A DNA stretch of 64,000 bases from Methylocella sp. GTDB taxonomy: Bacteria > Pseudomonadota > Alphaproteobacteria > Rhizobiales > Beijerinckiaceae. A program made the position numbers and the translations under genes. This document shows, one piece after another, positions 59,558 to 64,000 of the stretch; position 1 is the stretch's first letter, and every line of letters begins with the position of its first letter. Below the pieces are notes generated by a model. That model was not told where the DNA came from and ran no database searches. It saw nothing but the letters and a program-made list of their open reading frames with translations. Location of the stretch: the NCBI GenBank assembly GCA_037200525.1, contig JBBCGG010000001.1:2088501-2152500 (forward strand). The letters run 5' to 3'.

Positions 59558-59728
59558 GGTCAAAAATCGCGGGTCTCCGTCCCGCGGGAGCCGGGCCGTT
59601 TCGCCACCCCCTTGAAGTCTTGATGAGAACTTTCTTCGAGGCCCAACGATCGTGTTCCGGTAGTGAGAACTGCCCCCGCCGCCGTTCACCTCCGGCGAGC
59701 GGGGGTTCCTTATCAAAAGCCAGGGACG
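59558..59728 (-). ncRNA. Repeated structured element, copy 2 (putative riboregulator)
   Basis: Same order as copy 1 on the minus strand: CCCCCGC/GCGGGGG hairpin with inner CGCCG/CGGCG stem; CACTACCGG...CACGATCGTTGGGCC linker; variable hairpin (CCTCGAAG with CTTCAAGG); GGGGGTGGCGAAACGGCCCGG; GC hairpin GCGGGACGGAGACCCGC followed by GATTTTTGA. Variable-stem bases change while pairing is kept relative to copies 1 and 3. It lies upstream of the minus-strand ORF at 59502 and about 140 bases before the divergent SGNH gene. Confidence 0.6.
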
Positions 59729-59866
59729 TGACTGCCAGCCACATCCATTTTCTCTCCCTTCGCGACAATCCTGAGCTTTTCGTTGGCCATCGGCCGTTGA
59801 AGCGCAATAGCCTCCGCGAGCTATCAATAGGGGTGCGCGGGACACTTACACCAATAGGGAAACTCT

Positions 59867-61147
59867 ATGTCGAACGTGTTTGACGGCCAGGTTGCGATTG
59901 CGATTATCAAGGCGCGCGCAGGCGGAATTGCGTGTATATCATTAGCATTGGTAATTGCGGCTATCGTTGGAAGTCCGGCCAAAGCGCAGTCTGTCACAGC
60001 CGGTCAAGCACATTGGGTAGGTAGTTGGGGCGCAGACCCCGCTTTCCCGAATGGTCCTGAAATCGCGAACCAAACCATACGCCAAGTCGTGCGACTATCG
60101 CTTGGCGGACGTGCCGTGCGAATCCGGCTCAGCAATGAGATGGGCGCGGGTCCGCTTGTGATCGGAGCCGCCCATATTGCGCATCCTGGTCAGGCGCCCG
60201 GCAGTATCGATCCGGCAACCGATCACGTGTTGACTTTCGGTGGGCGTGCGTCCGTGACTTTGCCGGCGGGCGCTCCGGCGCTCAGCGACCCGGTGGTGCT
60301 CGACGCCAAGGCACTCGACCGCCTCTCGATTAGCCTTTTCGTTCCGCGCGCTATAGGTGTATCCGCGACGCATCCGCTTGGCCGAGCGACCGCATATGGT
60401 TCCTGGGGCGACCAGACCGCCGCGGCAACGTTGACGAACGCCATCGCTAGCAATGCAGCCTTGTTCATCAGCAGCGTCGAAGTAGATGCCCCGGACGCAG
60501 GGACCGTGGTGGCGCTCGGCGATTCCATTACCGATGGCTACTGCTCGACGCCCAACGCCAATCGTAGTTGGCCGGATGTGTTGTCAGAGCGGCTGGTGGA
60601 CGCGCATCTGCCCCTTGCCGTAGTTAATGCCGGGATTGGCGGAAACCGTATATTGCATGATCTGCCGGAAGCGCAGTTCGGCCCTGCAGCAGTCGCCCGC
60701 TTTGACCGCGACGTTTTGTCGGTGCCAGGCGTTGTCAGCGTGATCCTTATGGAATCGATAAACGACATCGGCCATCCGGGCAGTGTTGATCTTCCTGAAC
60801 AGTCTGTGACCGCGGAAGACATCATAGTCGGAATGCGTCAGATCGCCGATCGCGCTCGCGAGCACGGGCTCCGCGTCTTCGGCGCTACACTAACGCCTTA
60901 CGCCGATACTGTGTATCCCGACTTTTACACAAAGGAAGGCGAAGTAAAGCGTCAAGCTGTTAATCGTTGGATTCGCGAGAGCGGCGTCTTGGACGGCGTC
61001 ATTGACTTCGACGCCGTCGTCCGCGACCCCGCGCGCCCTGACCACATCGCCGCAGCATACGACTGCGGAGATCACCTACACCCGAACGATGCGGGATATC
61101 GGAAGATGGGTGAAGCGATCGACCTATGGTTGTTAAGCAAGAAATAG
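59867..61147 (+). CDS. Secreted SGNH/GDSL esterase
   Basis: 426 residues with an N-terminal signal/anchor (ARAGGIACISLALVIAAIVGSPAKA|QSVTAG). N-terminal beta-rich domain (HWVGSWGADPAFP; VRLSLGGRAVRIRLSNEMG), then the SGNH hydrolase: block I ALGDSITDGY (Ser), block II NAGIGGNRI (Gly), block III SINDIG (Asn), block V CGDHLHPNDAGYRKMG (Asp, His). Likely an acyl or acetyl esterase acting in the periplasm or outside. It does not belong to the phage modules; cargo at the right flank. Intact. Confidence 0.9.
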   Translation: MSNVFDGQVAIAIIKARAGGIACISLALVIAAIVGSPAKAQSVTAGQAHWVGSWGADPAFPNGPEIANQTIRQVVRLSLGGRAVRIRLSNEMGAGPLVIGAAHIAHPGQAPGSIDPATDHVLTFGGRASVTLPAGAPALSDPVVLDAKALDRLSISLFVPRAIGVSATHPLGRATAYGSWGDQTAAATLTNAIASNAALFISSVEVDAPDAGTVVALGDSITDGYCSTPNANRSWPDVLSERLVDAHLPLAVVNAGIGGNRILHDLPEAQFGPAAVARFDRDVLSVPGVVSVILMESINDIGHPGSVDLPEQSVTAEDIIVGMRQIADRAREHGLRVFGATLTPYADTVYPDFYTKEGEVKRQAVNRWIRESGVLDGVIDFDAVVRDPARPDHIAAAYDCGDHLHPNDAGYRKMGEAIDLWLLSKK

Positions 61148-61208
61148 GCGCCTGGCAATCCTTTCCGCAAGCAAACCTATCGCAAGAAGCGGTGCCCCGC
61201 GGCGGCCG

Positions 61209-61236
61209 GCTGCTATCCTACGCATGCAAACGGGAG
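61209..61236. repeat. 28-bp direct repeat, copy 2
   Basis: Exact copy of 7618-7645 in the same orientation, about 60 bases after the SGNH stop and 95-120 bases upstream of the membrane-protein gene at 61330. Meaning unknown. Confidence 0.7.
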
Positions 61237-61329
61237 CCGGTTGGCCGATTTCTGGCTGCTGTCGATACGAGGGGTGATCGCGATGGGACGGTTTGACGAA
61301 CCCGCCAGATCCTTGGCAAGCTCGGCCTT

Positions 61330-61869
61330 ATGGGATCGCTCGATAAGCAGCCGCTATGGATTGGGTTCCCGCTTGCTGCGGGAGGCGCACTTTTGAGTGC
61401 CTTCTCGAGCAAATTTCCGGAAGCTATTCAGGTTGCCGGGTTCTATCTCGGCGTTGCGCTATCGTTATTTGGCGTTCTTGGGATCGCCTATTACTTGGCA
61501 AAACCCTGGTGGATCGAGCGAAGCGCGACGCCCTTATTCAAAGCTGCGCAACGCGCCTGTGAAGAGACCATTGAGGATCTAGGTAAATTCACCTACGGAC
61601 TGAATCAAGACGACCCTAATGAGGTTCTTTTATGGTATTGCTGCGCCTTGAGCCCAAAGGTGACGATTTCTGGTCAGCGCCCTCCGTCCGAAAAAATCGA
61701 AATTTACTCAGATCGCCAACACCGAAACGATTTCGACCTCCGTATTGAGGGGAAAAGCATAGTCGCGCGCCAACGTAGTGGGGCCGGTCGATGGGTAAAC
61801 CTCAGCGTGAAGCGATCAGAACTGAAGAGAGCAATACTTGATCTTAAAAAGTGGAAGGCTGGCGCATGA
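61330..61869 (+). CDS. Two-helix membrane protein with cytoplasmic domain, 179 aa
   Basis: MGSLDKQPLWIGFPLAAGGALLSAFSSKFPEAIQVAGFYLGVALSLFGVLGIAYYLAKPWW: two transmembrane helices (about 11-28 and 34-57) followed by a soluble alpha/beta domain (TEEDLGKF-like TIEDLGKFTYGLNQDDPNEVLLWYCC; FDLRIEGKSIVARQRSGAGRWVNLSVKRSELKRAILDLKKW). No family recognised. The stop lies within the terminator hairpin flank. Confidence 0.65.
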   Translation: MGSLDKQPLWIGFPLAAGGALLSAFSSKFPEAIQVAGFYLGVALSLFGVLGIAYYLAKPWWIERSATPLFKAAQRACEETIEDLGKFTYGLNQDDPNEVLLWYCCALSPKVTISGQRPPSEKIEIYSDRQHRNDFDLRIEGKSIVARQRSGAGRWVNLSVKRSELKRAILDLKKWKAGA

Positions 61870-61891
61870 AAAAGCCCGCACGAGGCGGGCT
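61868..61891 (-). terminator. Rho-independent terminator for minus-strand small genes
   Basis: On the minus strand AGCCCGC-CTCGT-GCGGGCT is followed by TTTTTC. It shares the 19-base flank TGGCGCATGAAAAAGCCCG with the terminator at 8136-8161, so the same terminator cassette follows two operons that each begin with the structured element. Confidence 0.8.
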
Positions 61892-61905
61892 AAGGAGGTG
61901 TTACC

Positions 61906-62106
61906 GTGGCAAAAAGCGTTTCAGACGCCTATGCCTATTTCAGCAAGGCAAACGACATCATAGCCCCACTTGGGAATTCCGGACCCCCGCAACGACGGAC
62001 CCTAAAAATTCATCCCAAACACCTTGTCGGATGGGTTCTAAGTCGGGTTCGACCCGTGTTCCGAGCTTTAGCTGCCCTCTCGTTTTTGCGTACCGCGTCG
62101 CTTTGA
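61906..62106 (+). CDS. Possible small ORF with strong ribosome-binding site, 66 aa
   Basis: GTG 61906 follows AAGGAGG by eight bases: MAKSVSDAYAYFSKANDIIAPLGN. The first 25 residues look protein-like and the rest is shadow of the opposite gene. The Shine-Dalgarno is the only support. Confidence 0.3.
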   Translation: MAKSVSDAYAYFSKANDIIAPLGNSGPPQRRTLKIHPKHLVGWVLSRVRPVFRALAALSFLRTASL

Positions 62107-62209
62107 CGATCGGATTCGCGGTGGAATTAAAGTGAGTCACCAAAAGGTCTCTCACTAGCTGTTCCAACATAGAAACCTTCATGGCGATCATCACATCGTG
62201 CTCGACCAT
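61958..62209 (-). CDS. Small helical protein, 83 aa
   Basis: MVEHDVMIAMKVSMLEQLVRDLLVTHFNSTANPIVKATRY ... overlaps the end of the upstream small gene. Precedes the terminator at 61868-61891. No family recognised. Confidence 0.5.
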   Translation of the reverse strand: MVEHDVMIAMKVSMLEQLVRDLLVTHFNSTANPIVKATRYAKTRGQLKLGTRVEPDLEPIRQGVWDEFLGSVVAGVRNSQVGL

Positions 62210-62409
62210 AGCAACTCCATTTGTCCGACAACCGCTGCGCCAATCTTATCGCGCGCGGTGCCGGCGATGTGGGACGGGTCCGCATTTCGGACCGTGTGCG
62301 GGTGCCCAAGCGCATCCAGCGCAGCCCTTTCAAGCCGTGTCAGGAAGAATTCGCCAATCATTGGCTGCGGCGTCTTCTTTTTTCCCGAAATGAAATCATG
62401 CGGTAACAC
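62191..62409 (-). CDS. Small ORF downstream of the repeated element, copy 3
   Basis: GTG 62409: MLPHDFISGKKKTPQPMIGEFFLTRLERAALDALGHPHTVRNADPSHIAGTARDKIGAAVVGQ, 72 residues. LTRLERAALDAL..H is protein-like, and HTVRNADPSHIAGTARDKI recurs (shifted) after copy 1. It lies 60 bases after the structured element and runs into 61958-62209 with an 19-base overlap. Unknown function; the best-preserved member of the set. Confidence 0.55.
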   Translation of the reverse strand: MLPHDFISGKKKTPQPMIGEFFLTRLERAALDALGHPHTVRNADPSHIAGTARDKIGAAVVGQMELLWSSTM

Positions 62410-62471
62410 CCATGTTTAATATGCGCCGCTTGGCCAGGCGGGAGGGCGAAGAACTCCACTCCTCCGGTCTG

Positions 62472-62610
62472 GTCAAAAATCGCAGGCTTTCGCCTGCGGG
62501 GAGCCGGACCGTTTCGCCACCCCCTTGTCGTTGCATGAAACTCCCAAGGCCCAACGATCGTGATCCGGTAGTGAGAACTGCCCCCGCCGTGCCAAGCGAG
62601 CGGGGGTTCC
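62472..62610 (-). ncRNA. Repeated structured element, copy 3 (putative riboregulator)
   Basis: Minus strand: CCCCCGC/GCGGGGG hairpin; CACTACCGG-AT-CACGATCGTTGGGCC; hairpin CCTTG/CAAGG with a variable loop; GGGGGTGGCGAAACGGTCCGG; then GCAGGC-GAAA-GCCTGC, a six-pair stem with a GNRA tetraloop, followed by GATTTTTGA. The stem sequence differs from GCGGG/CCCGC in copies 1-2 with compensatory change. The GNRA loop and T-run exist only on this strand, favouring minus-strand transcription. Confidence 0.62.
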
Positions 62611-62647
62611 CGTCTGTAAAAAACACTCACCAGCCAAGGAGATTTTC

Positions 62648-63196
62648 TTGATTCCCAATTCCGTCTGCAAGCATGCCGTTTTTATCGGGGCGGCAATAGT
62701 CGGCTTGGTCGCTGCGGCGGCGCTCGCCGGAGCTTGCGTGCAAACTGCGTTTGCCGCGGCGAGCGACATCGATCGCGGTCGGTATCTCGTTTCCATCATG
62801 GACTGCCAGACATGCCACACCGATGGAGCGTTCATTGGCAAACCAGACTTGCGGCATCCTTTGGCTGGTTCTTCGATTGGTCACCAGGTGGACGGACTTG
62901 GCACATTCTGGCCGCCAAACCTCACGCCGGACGATAAAACTGGGCTTGGAACGTGGTCGATCAAGGACATTGCCAATGCGATCCAGAAAGGGCTCCGACC
63001 CGACGGGCGTGAACTTGCGCCCGCCATGCCTTGGCGCTCCTATTCCAACTTGACAGAGACAGACGCTGACGCGATCGCTGCGTATCTCAAGAGTCTGCCG
63101 CCCACCGCTTCGACGGTGCGCCAACCGGTCGCGCCGGACGCTCCCGTTACCACGGCGGTTGTGCGCGTGCAGCAGCCGCCAAGTGTCGTCCGATAG
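62648..63196 (+). CDS. Monohaem c-type cytochrome
   Basis: TTG 62648 with GGAG about seven bases upstream. 182 residues: signal/anchor (HAVFIGAAIVGLVAAAALAGACVQTAFA|ASDID), then RGRYLVSIMDCQTCHTDGAF with the CXXCH haem site, PLAGSSIGHQ, FWPPNLTPDDKTGLGTWS (Met ligand region not obvious), LAPAMPWRSYSNLTETDADAIAAYLKSLPP (AMPW Met is the likely axial ligand). Periplasmic electron carrier, similar to cytochrome subunits of alcohol or aldehyde dehydrogenases. Cargo, not phage. Confidence 0.88.
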   Translation: MIPNSVCKHAVFIGAAIVGLVAAAALAGACVQTAFAAASDIDRGRYLVSIMDCQTCHTDGAFIGKPDLRHPLAGSSIGHQVDGLGTFWPPNLTPDDKTGLGTWSIKDIANAIQKGLRPDGRELAPAMPWRSYSNLTETDADAIAAYLKSLPPTASTVRQPVAPDAPVTTAVVRVQQPPSVVR

Positions 63197-64000
63197 CGTC
63201 TCGCCTTCCGCTCGCCAATCCAGAGCCGCCAAATTTCGGCGAAGGCGAAGAGCGGCCGCCTTCACGCCTGAAATCAGCGCGTAGCGATAGCGCTTTCCTG
63301 ACGCTCCTCGGAATGAAAAAGAGAGGATTGCGACCATAGGGGAGGCTAACAGAGGTGAGGGAGGCGCGCAAAATAACCCTTACAACTCAATGCGCCTCTT
63401 AGAACCAAGGTGAGGGCAATTTTTATTGTTTTTGTTGATGTTTTTGCCATTTATTATGCCCCTGCTCAGGGAGCCACTGTCCCACGCGGTGAGACGTTGG
63501 CGTTGATTTGGCTGCGATTTCACCGCCTTTTTTACGATTTGCGGTAATTCGAGATGCTCCGCTGCTCTCGGCTGGAGTAATGGATCAGCTTTCAGGTAGT
63601 TCAGCGCAACCGACTTTACCTTTCTCCGCAATCTGCGCCGTGCGTGGTATACTTCCGAACTGGCCGATGATCGTTCACGCCAAAGCACAGTGTTTTGTTC
63701 GGGGCGAAAATGCGCGGAAGTTTTCGAGGAAACTGGGGGCCATCCGGCCTATAGCTCGGGGTGCTAGCCTTTTCTCAAGCGCCACGTTGAAACACCCCCT
63801 TCGAGCGACATCGCATCAATCATCCTGCATCGCTAAGGACTCTTGCAGCGTTACCGCAAACCGCCGTATGCGGCTATCAGCGTGATGGACTTGCCTCGCC
63901 TTCTCTGGCCTATTGACGACCGCGCGCAAACGGGCGGGGAACGGACTTCCGATGCACGGAAAAGTTGGCAAAGCGAAGCGGTCGAGAACGACCGTTATTG
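63197..64000. other. Right flank without a convincing gene
   Basis: Frames on both strands (63380-63688 minus, 63508-63885 plus, 63147-63371 minus) lack ribosome-binding sites and domain patterns and overlap each other. The minus frame at 63380-63688 ends in an Asn/Lys-rich tail, suggesting remnant plasmid or IS DNA. No att site or tRNA is seen. Confidence 0.4.

Noticed and set aside
7618-61236. 28-bp direct repeat as attL/attR
   Set aside because: The recombination operon (1-7514) lies outside the interval and cargo genes lie inside it; no integrase or tRNA is next to either copy.
62627-63337. Minus-strand frame of 236 codons
   Set aside because: Antisense of the cytochrome gene with its CXXCH motif and TTG start preceded by GGAG.

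Overview
The window is most of a temperate podovirus prophage (or its decayed descendant) in a GC-rich alphaproteobacterium. Codon use and the family flavour of the accessory genes suggest a Hyphomicrobiales host, possibly a methanotroph-type Beijerinckiaceae/Methylocystaceae; this is inference, as no host marker gene is present. No integrase, tRNA, rRNA or CRISPR array was seen; the integrase probably lies left of position 1.

Layout. (1) 1-7514, minus strand: a left early operon of translationally coupled genes with a lambda-exonuclease-like YqaJ nuclease, an ERF-type annealing protein, an HNH protein, a YkgJ-like cysteine-cluster gene and small phage proteins. Its promoter and two operator-like palindromes lie at 7543-7596, and its first gene is broken by an IS5-type element. 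(2) 7690-11060, minus strand: a HigBA-like module with an unknown third gene, then HicAB. (3) 11340-12203: a divergent CI/Cro-like switch whose palindrome matches the one at the left promoter. (4) 12200-20026, plus strand: a right early operon with small membrane peptides, an HNH nuclease, a RuvC-like protein, a DNA methyltransferase, a DnaA domain-IV protein, a DUF1376 protein and a TOPRIM/helicase replication protein. (5) 21009-45743: a P22-like structural module of terminase, portal, GroES-like protein, scaffold, capsid, head-to-tail genes and ejection proteins, with an HslV-like Ntn-hydrolase before the portal. (6) 45768-49912: a moron/immunity region with a secreted protein, a lipoprotein, a MazF-like pair, a ribbon-helix-helix repressor and a Rha/KilAC antirepressor. 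It lies between the ejection genes and the tail fibre, where P22 carries immI. (7) 50068-55887: a tail fibre/spike broken by an IS3-family element that is itself broken by an IS66 element. (8) 55919-58910: lysis and late genes. (9) 59183-64000: flanking cargo with an SGNH esterase, a membrane protein, a monohaem cytochrome c and two copies of a repeated RNA-like element.

Two patterns dominate. First, at least a dozen conserved phage genes are interrupted by single-base frameshifts, mostly beside short homopolymers, and two more carry in-frame stops (YkgJ-like gene, portal). Either the prophage is decaying or the assembly has uncorrected indels. Second, a structured element of about 140-170 bp occurs three times (9937, 59558, 62472). 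It has three hairpins whose sequences vary while pairing is kept, and on the minus strand it ends in a GC hairpin plus a T-run just ahead of small ORFs that begin alike. It looks like a mobile riboregulator or short immunity RNA and is the best candidate here for something undescribed.
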